Source: Terriglobales bacterium
GTDB lineage: Bacteria > Acidobacteriota > Terriglobia > Bryobacterales > Bryobacteraceae
NCBI GenBank assembly: GCA_021372245.1
Contig: JAJFUV010000235.1
Coordinates: 1 to 64,000, forward strand
Length of the DNA: 64,000 nt
Direction of reading: 5' to 3'
In this document: in pieces, positions 8,552 to 17,721 of the stretch
Numbering within the stretch: the first letter of the stretch is position 1
How the letters are laid out: each line of letters opens with the position of its first letter
Position numbers and translations under genes: made by a program
Notes under the pieces: model-generated
Told to the model about the DNA's origin: nothing
What the model saw: only the letters and a program-made list of their open reading frames with translations
Databases searched by the model: none

Positions 8552-9372
8552 CTATGAGTTCATCGAACATCAAGGACGTCGTGAAGGAGAAGTACGGCCA
8601 GGCCGCGCTCCGGGTGCATACCGGCGGCAGCCCGTGTTGCGGAGGCGGATCGGCACTAGACCCTTGCTGCGATCCTATTACGCTGGACCTCTACTCGGAT
8701 TCCGAGGGCGGGGAAGTGCCGGAGGAGGCCCTGCGTGCTTCACTCGGTTGTGGCAATCCCACCGCGCTGGCCAAGCTGAATCCCGGCGAAACGGTCCTCG
8801 ACCTAGGTTCCGGCGGAGGCATCGACGTGCTGCTCTCCGCGCGCCGCGTGGGACCCACTGGAAAAGCTTACGGCCTCGACATGACCGATGAAATGCTGGC
8901 TCTGGCGCGAGAGAACCAGCGCAAGGCCGGTGTCAAGAACGTAGAGTTCCTCAAGGGCGAAATTGAAAGCATCCCCCTGCCGGACAACTCGGTTGACGTC
9001 ATCATCTCCAACTGCGTCATTAATCTTTCCGCTGACAAGGATCGCGTCCTTCGCGAAGCGTTTCGCGTGCTCAAGCCTGGCGGCCGGTTCGCCGTCTCCG
9101 ACGTCGTGGTGCGCGGTGAGGTGCCGGCCGAAATCCGCAAGAACGTCGAACTGTGGATCGGATGTATCGCCGGCGCGATGCAGGATACCGAATACCGCGA
9201 CAAGCTCGCCGCCGCCGGTTTCGAGCAGATCGAAATCGAGCCCACGCGCGTCTACGATTTTGAGGACGCACGCAGATTCCTCGGCGCGAAGGGAATTGAG
9301 GTGGACTCCATCGCGCCGCAGGTGGCCGGCAAGTTTATCAGCGCTTTCGTGCGCGCGGTGAAATCGGCTTAA
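8548..9372 (+). CDS. arsM: Arsenite S-adenosylmethionine methyltransferase ArsM
   Basis: A 274-residue class I methyltransferase converting As(III) to methylated, partly volatile arsenicals with SAM and thiols, a cytoplasmic detoxification step. The SAM-binding motif is [14 protein letters not shown] (about 83-96). The cysteines that bind As(III) in characterised ArsM proteins are present in order: Cys68 (SLGCGNP), Cys156 (ISNCVINL) and Cys206 (WIGCIAGA). An N-terminal Cys-rich stretch (C30, C31, C40, C41) may supply the fourth. It overlaps arsR by 4 bp. Its TAA stop shares a TTAA palindrome with the stop of the convergent gene at 9369. No arsenic efflux gene is nearby, so methylation appears to be the whole local response. 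Confidence 0.93.
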   Translation: MTMSSSNIKDVVKEKYGQAALRVHTGGSPCCGGGSALDPCCDPITLDLYSDSEGGEVPEEALRASLGCGNPTALAKLNPGETVLDLGSGGGIDVLLSARRVGPTGKAYGLDMTDEMLALARENQRKAGVKNVEFLKGEIESIPLPDNSVDVIISNCVINLSADKDRVLREAFRVLKPGGRFAVSDVVVRGEVPAEIRKNVELWIGCIAGAMQDTEYRDKLAAAGFEQIEIEPTRVYDFEDARRFLGAKGIEVDSIAPQVAGKFISAFVRAVKSA

Positions 9373-10577
9373 GGCCTCACCGGCACGTCGATCAGATACA
9401 TCTGCCGGCCGCCTTCGTGCGGCGAATCGATGCAAAGCTTCGTGCCGTCCGGACTCGATCGCGGGTGAAGGTCGCAGCGCCACTCGCCCGTATAGGCGGC
9501 GGGCGAGTGGAAACGGCCAAGCTCGATCGCGCGGCCCGTCGCGACGTCGTATAGATATAGCGGCTGGTTGCGTTCCTTGTCCGGATAAGCGTCGTTGACG
9601 ATCCAGCGGTTGCCGGGCAGATAGGTGCAGTGGCCGTTGCGCGTCATCACGTCAGGGCCAATGGCCTCCACGCGTTCGCTGCGATCCTCATACAGGTAGA
9701 ATTTGTCGCCGTGCGAAGGGTGCCAGGCCCAGGCCAGAATGTGGCTCGCGTCACGCCAGATGAAGTGCGAGGTGCGCCCGTACGGATCGACGACGTATAG
9801 ATTGCGCCCATCGCGGTCCGCCGTGAACATGCGCGTCGCAAAGCTTTTGCCTTCCTTCTTCCCGCGCCAGCGGTGCAGGAAGATGAATCGGTTCCCATCT
9901 GGCGCGATCAGCAGGTGGTTGAACCAGTGCTTGGCGCCGGTCCAGTCGCCGTGCGGATTCGGTACCTTCAGCGCATCGGCGAAGCTGAGCAGCAGCCTCT
10001 GCTTCCCGGTGCGCAGGTCGACGCGCCAGATGCCCGCGTCGTCCGGGGCCAGGATGTTGGCGTTGGGGTCGGGCAGGCCGGCGTAGCCGTAGCCCGGTCG
10101 GCAGTCGTTGAGCCTGCGGAAATCCGGCGCGACGGCCCAGGTCCCGTCGGGGCTCAGCGTGTAGATGGGCGCCGGGATGGTGCGGCGCTTGCCCGTACGC
10201 ACATTCAGTATATGTGCCACGAAACGGCCGCCTTCGCGATCGTTCCAGATGATTTCATCCTTCGAGCCCGGCAGCCATTGCAGCATGCAGCCCTGCTGCC
10301 AGTTCCAGGCGCGGCTCGAACCGAGCTCGGTCCATCGGTCGTTGTCCGCCAGGTCCACCATGCCCACTTGGATCACGTCGTCCGGGCGAGGCGAACGGTG
10401 CTCGAAGTCTACCTCCATGCCGAGGACGTAGCGCCCGGTGGGATCGAACTGCAGCTTGTCATAGTAGCCGAACCAGTGGTATTTCGGCCCAGTGGTGATG
10501 CGGCGGACACGGGCCGCGCCGGCAGGGACGGCGGCAAGCGTGGCGAGAAACTCGCGTCGGGACCAGTGGGGTTTCAT
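9369..10577 (-). CDS. Tat-exported beta-propeller (TolB/WD40-like) protein of unknown function
   Basis: A 402-residue protein that starts with a twin-arginine signal (SRREFLATLAAVPAGAA) and then carries repeated propeller-like blades, for example KYHWFGYYDKLQFDPTGRYV, YTLSPDGTWAVAPDF, LIAPDGNRFIFLHRW and DLHPRSSPDGTKLCID. These resemble TolB/PD40 or oligogalacturonate-lyase-type propellers. I do not recognise a catalytic centre. The ATG at 10577 overlaps the mutY stop (ATGA), so it is translated from the mutY message even though its product is exported; this pairing is probably positional only. Fold class moderately secure, function unknown. Confidence 0.75.
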   Translation of the reverse strand: MKPHWSRREFLATLAAVPAGAARVRRITTGPKYHWFGYYDKLQFDPTGRYVLGMEVDFEHRSPRPDDVIQVGMVDLADNDRWTELGSSRAWNWQQGCMLQWLPGSKDEIIWNDREGGRFVAHILNVRTGKRRTIPAPIYTLSPDGTWAVAPDFRRLNDCRPGYGYAGLPDPNANILAPDDAGIWRVDLRTGKQRLLLSFADALKVPNPHGDWTGAKHWFNHLLIAPDGNRFIFLHRWRGKKEGKSFATRMFTADRDGRNLYVVDPYGRTSHFIWRDASHILAWAWHPSHGDKFYLYEDRSERVEAIGPDVMTRNGHCTYLPGNRWIVNDAYPDKERNQPLYLYDVATGRAIELGRFHSPAAYTGEWRCDLHPRSSPDGTKLCIDSPHEGGRQMYLIDVPVRP

Positions 10578-11554
10578 CGCAATAGTTTGAGAGCTTTTCT
10601 GCTCATGGTGGTCAGCGGCAGGGCTTCGCATTCGGACGGGCTCAACCAGCGCATGCCCTTCGGCGCACGAGCCAGCGTGGCGCGTTCCACCGTGACCTCA
10701 TAGTTGTGGTTCATGATGCTGTGGCGGAATCGCCGCGCCGCACCTTCGCGTTGCGCCAGCGGCACTTGAAGGGCCTCGGGCAATTCCCAGAAGCCGCGCA
10801 TGGGCGGATGCTGGCGCTGATACAGCAGGATCTTTCCGTTGTGTTCGATCACCAGCAGTGTCAGCGGAACCTTGCGCGTGGCGCCGCGCACCGACTTCAC
10901 CGGTCGCTCTTTCTCAACCCCCGCGCGGCGTGCCTCGCAATGCCGCTTCAAGGGGCACTCGCCGCACAGCGGTTCGCCGGGCACGCAGATGGTAGCGCCG
11001 AGTTCCATCAGAGCCTGGTTGAAATCGCCCGGCCGCTGGTTATCAAGGAACAGGGTAGCGACATCCTGCAGACGCCGTTTCGTCGAAGCCGAGGAGATAT
11101 CGCCCGCGTCGTTCGCAATGCGGCTCAATACGCGGAGTACGTTGCCGTCCACCACCGCGTGCTGTAAGCCGAAGGCAATGCTGGCGATGGCCGCTGCCGT
11201 GTAGTCGCCCACACCCGCAAGCGCGCGGATCGAATCGTAATCGCGCGGGAAACCGCAGCATTCCACGATCTGCCGCGCCGCCCTAAGCATGTTGCGAGCG
11301 CGCGAGTAGTAGCCGAGCCCGCTCCAGGCGGCCAGCACCTCCGGCTCGGACGCCGCGGCAAGCGACTCCACGTCCGGGAACCGTTCCAGGAAGCGCTCGT
11401 AGTAAGGCAGCACCGCCGCCACGCGCGTCTGCTGCAGCATGATCTCGCTCACCCAGATCCGGTACGGATCGCACGTCCGCCGCCATGGCAGGCTGCGCGC
11501 CGAGCGGTCGTACCAGGCCAGAAGTCTTCGCCGGAAATCCGAAAGGCTCTTCAT
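10574..11554 (-). CDS. mutY: A/G-specific adenine DNA glycosylase MutY
   Basis: A 326-residue glycosylase removing adenine mispaired with 8-oxoguanine. With the start at MKSLSDF the numbering matches the family: catalytic Glu37 (SEIMLQQTR), helix-hairpin-helix LAGVGDYTAAAI (112-123), Asp136 (VVDGNVLRV) and the [4Fe-4S] ligands C190-x6-C197-x2-C200-x5-C206. The C-terminal part (about 225-326) is the NUDIX-like 8-oxoG recognition domain. An upstream in-frame start at 11602 would add 16 unconserved residues reaching towards uvrA. The gene is divergent from uvrA, with only about 63 bp between starts, so two DNA-repair genes share one promoter region. Confidence 0.95.
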   Translation of the reverse strand: MKSLSDFRRRLLAWYDRSARSLPWRRTCDPYRIWVSEIMLQQTRVAAVLPYYERFLERFPDVESLAAASEPEVLAAWSGLGYYSRARNMLRAARQIVECCGFPRDYDSIRALAGVGDYTAAAIASIAFGLQHAVVDGNVLRVLSRIANDAGDISSASTKRRLQDVATLFLDNQRPGDFNQALMELGATICVPGEPLCGECPLKRHCEARRAGVEKERPVKSVRGATRKVPLTLLVIEHNGKILLYQRQHPPMRGFWELPEALQVPLAQREGAARRFRHSIMNHNYEVTVERATLARAPKGMRWLSPSECEALPLTTMSRKALKLLR

Positions 11555-11617
11555 AATGCCGTTGCTATACTGAAATGATAGCCACCTTACCCGGGACTCC
11601 ACAGTAGGTTACCAGTT

Positions 11618-14431
11618 TTGGAAAACGCCATTGTCATTCGCGGCGCGCGGGTTCATAACCTGAAAAACATCACGCTCGAGCTACCGCACGACTGCCTGAC
11701 AGTAGTCACGGGCGTGTCCGGCTCGGGCAAGTCTTCGCTCGTGTTCGACACGATCTATGCCGAAGGCCAGCGGCGCTACGTGGAGTCGCTATCGGCCTAT
11801 GCGCGGCAGTTTCTGGAACGCATGGAGAAGCCCGACGTCGATGAGTTGGACGGGCTGGCGCCGCCGGTGGCGATCCGTCAGAAGAACACAACCCGCAACC
11901 CGCGCTCGACCGTGGCCACCGCCACCGAGTTGTACGACTTCCTCCGCTTGCTCTATGCGCGGGCCGGCCGCACGTATTGTCCCAACTGCGGACAGATGGT
12001 GGAGCGCGACACCGTGGATCACGTTGCCGCCCACATGCTCGAGCAACCGGAAGGTTCGCGCTGGTACGCACTGTTTCCCATTCGTTTCGGCGGCGAGGGC
12101 AAGACCGCGGCGCTGCGCGACCACCTGTTCGAGCTGCGCAAGAAGGGCTTCAACCGTTTGTTCCAGAACGGCCGCATGTTCGAGTTCTCCACGCCCGAAT
12201 CGCTGCTCGACATCGATTTCGCCCAGCCGCTCTACGCGCTGGTGGACCGCATTGTACTGTCCTCTGGACTGCACCAGCGCCTGGTGGACACCGTCGAGAT
12301 CTGCTATCGCGAAGCCGGCGAGGTGATTTTCGAACAGCCGGGCGGCAGCGAAGCCGGGCGGTTGCGCTTCAGCGAGAGCTTCGCCTGCAAGCGCTGCGAC
12401 ATCGCGTTCGAAACGCCAGAACCGTCTCTCTTCAGCTTCAACAACCCCTATGGAGCTTGCCCCACCTGCCAGGGTTTCGGAAACACGATTGGTTACGATC
12501 TGGACCTGATTGTCCCCGATCCCTCGCTCACCCTGGCCGACGGCGCCATCGATCCCTGGACCAAGCCGCAATACCGCTGGAATTACGGCGAATTGAAGCG
12601 CCTGGGCCGCGGCAAGGTGCGCCTGGACGTCCCCTGGATGGACCTTACCGGCCCGGAGCGGCGCTTCGTGCTCGAAGGCGACGGCCGCTTCGATGGCGTT
12701 TTCGGCTTCTTCCGCGAAGTGGAAAGAAAGAAGTACAAGGTGCAGGTGCGCGTGTTTCTGAGCCGGTATCGCGGCTACACGGAGTGCCCTGATTGTCACG
12801 GCGCGCGGCTGCGCAAGGAAGCGTTATACGTGCGCGTCGGCGGCAAGACGCTGGCCGAGGTCTCGTGCATGAACATCGCCGGCGCGCGCCAGTTCTTCGA
12901 AACGCTGGAACTGGACCCGGAGGCGGCCGCCGCTGCCGAGCGTGTGCTGGTGGAAATTCGCCAGCGCTTGCGGTTTCTGAACGACGTCGGTCTGGAGTAC
13001 CTGACGCTCGATCGCATGTCGGCGACCTTGTCCGGCGGGGAAGCGCAGCGTATACAGCTCGCCACCTCGCTCGGTTCCCGCTTGGTGGGCGCGTGCTACG
13101 TGCTCGACGAGCCGTCCATCGGATTGCACAGCCGCGACACGGGCCGCCTCATCCGCATCCTTGATGAATTGCGCGACCTCGGCAACACCATCGTGGTTGT
13201 TGAGCACGATGCCGACGTGATGCGCGCGGCCGACCACATTGTCGATCTCGGCCCCGGCGCCGGCGAGAACGGCGGCCGCATCGTGTTCGAAGGATCGTAC
13301 CAGGACCTCATCGCGGATTCGAACGCTTCGTTGACCGGCCGCTATCTGCGCGGCGAACTGAAGACGGCCCTGCGTACGGAGCGGCGCGCGGTGAACCGAA
13401 AACGCGTGGTCCGCTTCTTCGGCGCGCGCGCCCACAACCTGAAGAACATCGACGTGTCCATCCCGCTGGGTATGATGGTTGCAGTCACGGGCGTGTCGGG
13501 TTCCGGCAAGTCCAGCCTCGTGCACGACGTGATCTGCGCGGCTCTCACCAAGCAGATTCGCCACGGTGCGCGGAGCAACGGGGAGGAAGCCCCGGAAACC
13601 GGCCGCCGCGGGCAGTGGCGGAAGGTGGAAGGCGGCGACTTGCTCACGAACGTCGTGCTGGTGGATCAGTCACCCATCGGCCGCACGCCGCGGTCGAATC
13701 CCGTCACTTACATCAAGGCGTTCGACATCATCCGCGACCTGTTCGCATCCACAACCGAGGCCGACCGCCGCGGCTACAAGGCCGGCCACTTCTCCTTCAA
13801 CGTCCCGGGAGGCCGTTGCGAGACGTGCCAGGGCGATGGCACGGTGACCGTTGAGATGCAGTTCCTGGCAGATGTCGAACTGGTGTGCGAGGAATGCCGG
13901 GGCACGCGCTACAAGAGTTCAATCCTGGACGTGCGCTACCGCGGGCTGAATATTCATGAGGTGTTGCAGCTCACTGTGAAAGAGGCGCTCACGTTTTTCT
14001 CGCACGTGCCGCGCCTGGTCTCGCGCCTGCGTATGCTGGCCGATGTGGGCCTCGGTTATCTACGGTTGGGCCAATCCGCGACGACGCTTTCGGGAGGCGA
14101 GGCCCAGCGCGTGAAACTGGCCGCGCACCTTGCGCAGGCTTCTTGCGCGGGCACGCTCTTCGTCTTCGACGAACCCACTACCGGCCTGCACTTCGACGAC
14201 ATCGCGAGACTGCTCGACGCATTCCAGCGCCTGATCCGCAGCGGCGGGAGCGTCCTCATCATCGAACACAACCTGGAAGTGATCCGCGCGGCCGACTGGG
14301 TCATCGACCTCGGCCCTGAGGGCGGCGACCGCGGCGGCTACATCGTGACGGAAGGAACGCCCGAGCAAGTGGCCGAAGTGGAAGCTTCTTACACTGGCCG
14401 GTATCTGAAACGCGCACTCGCCGAAAGGTGA
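11618..14431 (+). CDS. uvrA: Excinuclease ABC subunit UvrA
   Basis: A 937-residue damage-recognition ATPase of nucleotide excision repair, the family's normal length. It has two ABC modules, each with Walker A GVSGSGKSSL, zinc-binding CxxC pairs (CPNCGQ, CKRCDI, CPTCQG, CETCQG, CEECRG), signatures LSGGEAQRI and LSGGEAQRV, and Walker B segments (VLDEPSIGLHSRD, VFDEPTTGLHFDD). The start is a TTG giving MENAIVIRGARVHNLKN, which aligns with other UvrA N-termini; no in-frame ATG lies nearby. It is divergent from mutY. No LexA-type palindrome was evident in the short intergenic region. Confidence 0.97.
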   Translation: MENAIVIRGARVHNLKNITLELPHDCLTVVTGVSGSGKSSLVFDTIYAEGQRRYVESLSAYARQFLERMEKPDVDELDGLAPPVAIRQKNTTRNPRSTVATATELYDFLRLLYARAGRTYCPNCGQMVERDTVDHVAAHMLEQPEGSRWYALFPIRFGGEGKTAALRDHLFELRKKGFNRLFQNGRMFEFSTPESLLDIDFAQPLYALVDRIVLSSGLHQRLVDTVEICYREAGEVIFEQPGGSEAGRLRFSESFACKRCDIAFETPEPSLFSFNNPYGACPTCQGFGNTIGYDLDLIVPDPSLTLADGAIDPWTKPQYRWNYGELKRLGRGKVRLDVPWMDLTGPERRFVLEGDGRFDGVFGFFREVERKKYKVQVRVFLSRYRGYTECPDCHGARLRKEALYVRVGGKTLAEVSCMNIAGARQFFETLELDPEAAAAAERVLVEIRQRLRFLNDVGLEYLTLDRMSATLSGGEAQRIQLATSLGSRLVGACYVLDEPSIGLHSRDTGRLIRILDELRDLGNTIVVVEHDADVMRAADHIVDLGPGAGENGGRIVFEGSYQDLIADSNASLTGRYLRGELKTALRTERRAVNRKRVVRFFGARAHNLKNIDVSIPLGMMVAVTGVSGSGKSSLVHDVICAALTKQIRHGARSNGEEAPETGRRGQWRKVEGGDLLTNVVLVDQSPIGRTPRSNPVTYIKAFDIIRDLFASTTEADRRGYKAGHFSFNVPGGRCETCQGDGTVTVEMQFLADVELVCEECRGTRYKSSILDVRYRGLNIHEVLQLTVKEALTFFSHVPRLVSRLRMLADVGLGYLRLGQSATTLSGGEAQRVKLAAHLAQASCAGTLFVFDEPTTGLHFDDIARLLDAFQRLIRSGGSVLIIEHNLEVIRAADWVIDLGPEGGDRGGYIVTEGTPEQVAEVEASYTGRYLKRALAER

Positions 14432-14480
14432 GGGGACAACTGATAGTCGATCTCGCAGGTACCCCAAGCTCCGAACCTTC

Positions 14481-14486
14481 TAAAAT
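14481..14486 (+). promoter_or_regulatory. -10-like hexamer 6 nt before a start codon (putative leaderless promoter)
   Basis: TAAAAT ends exactly 6 nt before the ATG at 14493. No Shine-Dalgarno sequence precedes that ATG, and no clear -35 box was found. The spacing equals that at arsR and at the CPBP protease gene. Confidence 0.4.
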
Positions 14487-14492
14487 GAAATC

Positions 14493-15710
14493 ATGATGTG
14501 GGCCGCCGCCTTTCTATTAGCTTCCCTTGCGCAAACTCCCGATCCCAGCGCCGAGGGAATGAAGGCGCTCGAAGCCCGCAATTATGAGCAGGCTGTCCAA
14601 CTGTTCACCAAAGCCACCGAGGCCGATCCCAAGGATTTCGCCGCGCTGTTCCATCTGGCGCTCGCCTATAGCTTGGCAGGTAAGGATTCCGAGGCGGTGC
14701 CCCGTTACAAGCGCGTGCTGGAGATGAAACCCGGCCTCTACGAAGCCGAGCTGAACCTGGGCGTGCTGCTGCTGCGCGACAAGCAGGCGCGCGAAGCGAT
14801 CCCTTACCTGGATTCTGCCGCCGCCAAGAAGCCAAAAGAATTCCGCCCGAACTATTACCTGGCCGAATCGCTACTGGCCGACGGCCGGTTGGCCGACGCT
14901 GAGCCACGGTACGTGGCCGCGCTGGCCGCCGATCCCAAGTCCGCCGCCGCGGAGTCCGGCTTGGGCCGGACTCTGGCCAAACAGAACCGATTACCTGAAG
15001 CCGAGCCTCACTATCGTCGCGCCGCCGAATTGGACGCCGCTTACCGCGAGTCGCTACTCGAGCTCGCGTCTCTGTTTGAAACAGCGAAACGTCCTGCGGA
15101 CGCCATCGCAATATACGCGCAGTTCCCCGACAATCCGGCCGCGCGCGAGCGCATGGGTGAGCTGCAGCTCGAATCGGGAAAACCGGAAGAGGCTGTGGCG
15201 AACCTGGAGGCCGCGGTCGCGAAATCGCCCACCCCGGCCAACCGGCTAGCCCTTGGCGTGACCTACCTGCGGTTGAAGCAGATGGACAAGGCACTGGTGC
15301 AGTTGGCGCTGGCCGTCGAGGCCGAACCGTCCAATTTGCAGCTCCGCATGACGTACGGCCGCGCGCTCCGCGATTCCAAGCGCTACCTGGACGCCGCGAA
15401 ACAATTCTATCGGGCGACGCAGCTTAAGCCGGACTCGAAAGAAGCCTGGAACGAGTTCGCCGCCATGCTGATCCTCACGGAAAACTACCCGCAGGCGCTG
15501 GCTGCGCTCGACAAAGCGGCCGCCCTTGGCGGCGAGACCGCGGCGCATTCCTACTTCCGCGCCATGATTTACGATAAGAACAGGATGTACAAGGAAGCTC
15601 TGGCGAGCTATGAGAGATTCCTTTCGATGAGCCAGAACCAGCATCCCGACGAGGAGTTCAAGGCCCGCCAGCGCATCAAGGTCATCAAGAAGGAGCTGAG
15701 CAGACGCTGA
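14493..15710 (+). CDS. Exported tetratricopeptide-repeat protein
   Basis: A 405-residue protein with a short N-terminal hydrophobic signal (MMWAAAFLLASLA) followed by TPR-like helical repeats over most of its length, for example GMKALEARNYEQAVQLFTKA, ALFHLALAYSLAGKDSEAV and YYLAESLLADGRLADAEPRY. TPR arrays form superhelical protein-binding scaffolds; here probably periplasmic. It is the first gene of a three-gene set in which every junction overlaps (1-4 nt), so the products are probably needed together. The partner is not identifiable from sequence. The start codon has a -10-like hexamer 6 nt upstream and no ribosome-binding site. Confidence 0.85.
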   Translation: MMWAAAFLLASLAQTPDPSAEGMKALEARNYEQAVQLFTKATEADPKDFAALFHLALAYSLAGKDSEAVPRYKRVLEMKPGLYEAELNLGVLLLRDKQAREAIPYLDSAAAKKPKEFRPNYYLAESLLADGRLADAEPRYVAALAADPKSAAAESGLGRTLAKQNRLPEAEPHYRRAAELDAAYRESLLELASLFETAKRPADAIAIYAQFPDNPAARERMGELQLESGKPEEAVANLEAAVAKSPTPANRLALGVTYLRLKQMDKALVQLALAVEAEPSNLQLRMTYGRALRDSKRYLDAAKQFYRATQLKPDSKEAWNEFAAMLILTENYPQALAALDKAAALGGETAAHSYFRAMIYDKNRMYKEALASYERFLSMSQNQHPDEEFKARQRIKVIKKELSRR

Positions 15711-16150
15711 TGCGACGCACACTGATCCTTCTCCTGCTCGCTGTGGCTGTTTGTCCTGCCCGTGCCGACCTGGGGCCCGCGAAGGCGGAGTCCAACAAAG
15801 AAAAACGCTCCCGCTTGGCGCTCGAGAATGCTGACAAGCAGATGGATGCCGCGGATAAAGAGTACGAAGCCGGTAATTGGAGCGGAGTACTCGCGGCGCT
15901 TGAGGAAACCAGTGCGTCGGTCGACTTGGCGCTCGATAGCCTCAAGCAGTCCGGAAAGAATCCTAGGCGCGGCGGCAAGCAGTTCAAGAACGCCGAGATC
16001 CGCATGCGCGCGCTAGTGCGTAGAATCGACAGCTTCCGTCTCAAGCTGAGTGGAGACCAGTTAGGGCCTCTCGACAAAGTGCGGGATCACGTGCAGCGCG
16101 CGCATGACGAGTTGCTGGATGCGATTCTGGGCCGAGTCAGTTGGAAATGA
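15710..16150 (+). CDS. Small exported helical protein, unknown function
   Basis: A 146-residue protein with a clear signal peptide (MRRTLILLLLAVAVCPARA) and a mature part that is charged and predicted helical (NKEKRSRLALENADKQMDAA). I do not recognise a family. The ATG shares one base with the TGA of the TPR gene (TGATG), and its own stop overlaps the next start, so it is translationally coupled on both sides. The context suggests a small periplasmic partner of the TPR protein. Confidence 0.75.
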   Translation: MRRTLILLLLAVAVCPARADLGPAKAESNKEKRSRLALENADKQMDAADKEYEAGNWSGVLAALEETSASVDLALDSLKQSGKNPRRGGKQFKNAEIRMRALVRRIDSFRLKLSGDQLGPLDKVRDHVQRAHDELLDAILGRVSWK

Positions 16151-16788
16151 CCGTTATGAAACTGCTCGGAGCAGCTCTCTTGCTGGCCGCCGCGATGCCG
16201 CTCGTCGCGCAGCACGACTTCCTCACTGCCGAGGAGATCGATCAGGTGCGGGAAGCGCAGGAGCCCACTGAGCGTCTGAAGCTCTATCTCAAATTCGCCG
16301 ATGCCCGCCTGGCGTTGCTCAAGCATTTGTTCGCCGAGGAGAAGGCAGGCCGTTCGGTGCGGATCCACGAGACGCTCGATGACTACACCAAGATCATCGA
16401 AGCCATCGACACTGTTTCCGATGACGCGCTGAAGCGCCACGTCGACATCGAATTGGGCGTGAAAGCCGTCGCCGGCAGCGAGAAGAAGATGGTGGCGGCG
16501 CTGGAACTTTTCGATCAGGCTCCGGCCAAGGACCGCGCGCGCTACGACTTCGCGCTGAAGACGGCCCTCGACGCCACGCGCGACAGCCTGGATACCGCGC
16601 TAGAGGATCTCAAGACGCGGGGCGCCGGCGTGGCCGCCAAGGAAAGCCGCGAACGCGCCGAACGCGAGGCGTCCATGAGGCCCGAGGAGCTGAAGGAGAA
16701 ACGCGCCGCCGAAAAGAAGGAATCGGACACCAAGCGCAAGGCGCCCACGTTGCGGCGCAAAGGCGAAGTGGTGCCGCCCAAGCAGTAG
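16147..16788 (+). CDS. Exported helical protein with charged C-terminal tail, unknown function
   Basis: A 213-residue protein counted from the ATG that overlaps the previous stop (ATGA); another ATG at 16156 gives MKLLGAALLLAAAMPLVAQ, a clear signal peptide. The mature part is helical and acidic/basic mixed. The last roughly 50 residues are very rich in Lys, Arg and Glu (KRAAEKKESDTKRKAPTLRR), probably disordered. There is no recognisable family. As the third member of the overlapping set with the TPR protein, it may form part of a periplasmic or envelope complex; this is inference from context only. Confidence 0.72.
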   Translation: MTVMKLLGAALLLAAAMPLVAQHDFLTAEEIDQVREAQEPTERLKLYLKFADARLALLKHLFAEEKAGRSVRIHETLDDYTKIIEAIDTVSDDALKRHVDIELGVKAVAGSEKKMVAALELFDQAPAKDRARYDFALKTALDATRDSLDTALEDLKTRGAGVAAKESRERAEREASMRPEELKEKRAAEKKESDTKRKAPTLRRKGEVVPPKQ

Positions 16789-16880
16789 AGTGCCTATATC
16801 TCCGCAAGCAAGTTTCTAGCACGAAGCTGCACCGCCCTGCCACTCGGCGTCGGGTTATACTCGGTTGGATTCTGCAAGTC

Positions 16881-17615
16881 ATGAACATGGAACTTGATCG
16901 CCGCCAGTTGTTTCAACTCGCCGCCCTGAGCACAACCAAAGTGGAGGAGCGGTTTCAAACCATCAAGGGGCTTCTTGCCGGCAAGGATCCCGTTACCTGG
17001 GTCTTCACCGGCGACAGCATCACGCATGGCGCGCTTCACACCATGGGATGGCGCAGCTATCCGGAACATTTCGCGGAACGGGTGCGCTGGGAGTTGGGGC
17101 GGGTCCGCGACATCGTCATCAACACAGGGATCAGTGGGGACCGTCTGCCGCGCCTGCTCCAGGATGCCGAGTGGCGTGTGCATCGTTTTCAGCCGCAGGT
17201 CGTCTCCCTGATGATGGGGATGAACGACTGCATCGCCGGCCCTACCGGCCGGGACGTCTTCCGTAAAGCGCTGGACACATTCCTCGCTGACCTCAAGGCG
17301 CAAAAGAGCCTGCTCCTGCTGCACACTCCCAATCCGATTTATTTGCCCGATATGGAGAAGGACAGTCGCAAGGATCTCCCCGCTTACGTCGACATCCTGC
17401 GCCAGTTTGCGAGTGACAATGCGGTGCCGCTGGTGGACCATTACCAGCATTGGATGGAGACAAGAAGAAATCGCTACGAGTTGGTCTATCTGCTCAACGA
17501 TGCCGCGGTGCACCCAAATCAACACGGCCATGTCGAATTTGCGAATTACCTCTTTCGCAAGCTGGGGATTTTCGATCCCGCGACATCGAGAACTTGCCGT
17601 CTGTTCGTTCCGTGA
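16881..17615 (+). CDS. SGNH/GDSL-family hydrolase
   Basis: A 244-residue esterase-like enzyme. Block I is GDSIT (nucleophile Ser46), block II Gly is in NTGISG (Gly83), and block III Asn is in GMND (Asn115). The block V His is His211 in DAAVHPN, where the usual D-x-x-H spacing is broken: Asp207 lies four residues before His and position -3 is Ala. The N-terminus (DRRQLFQLAALS) looks like the remnant of a twin-arginine signal, but with little hydrophobic core, so localisation is uncertain. A TATACT -10-like box lies at 16856-16861. Likely substrates are acetylated or acylated carbohydrates; unproven. Confidence 0.85.
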   Translation: MNMELDRRQLFQLAALSTTKVEERFQTIKGLLAGKDPVTWVFTGDSITHGALHTMGWRSYPEHFAERVRWELGRVRDIVINTGISGDRLPRLLQDAEWRVHRFQPQVVSLMMGMNDCIAGPTGRDVFRKALDTFLADLKAQKSLLLLHTPNPIYLPDMEKDSRKDLPAYVDILRQFASDNAVPLVDHYQHWMETRRNRYELVYLLNDAAVHPNQHGHVEFANYLFRKLGIFDPATSRTCRLFVP

Positions 17616-17721
17616 ACCTCCGGCGGGGCGGTAACTGGCTGTTTTGAAGAATGAGAGAGACAGCCGCACTTTGAAGACAACTGGATGTACAATCGTCGGA
17701 AGCCGGAAGGATGTCAAATCC

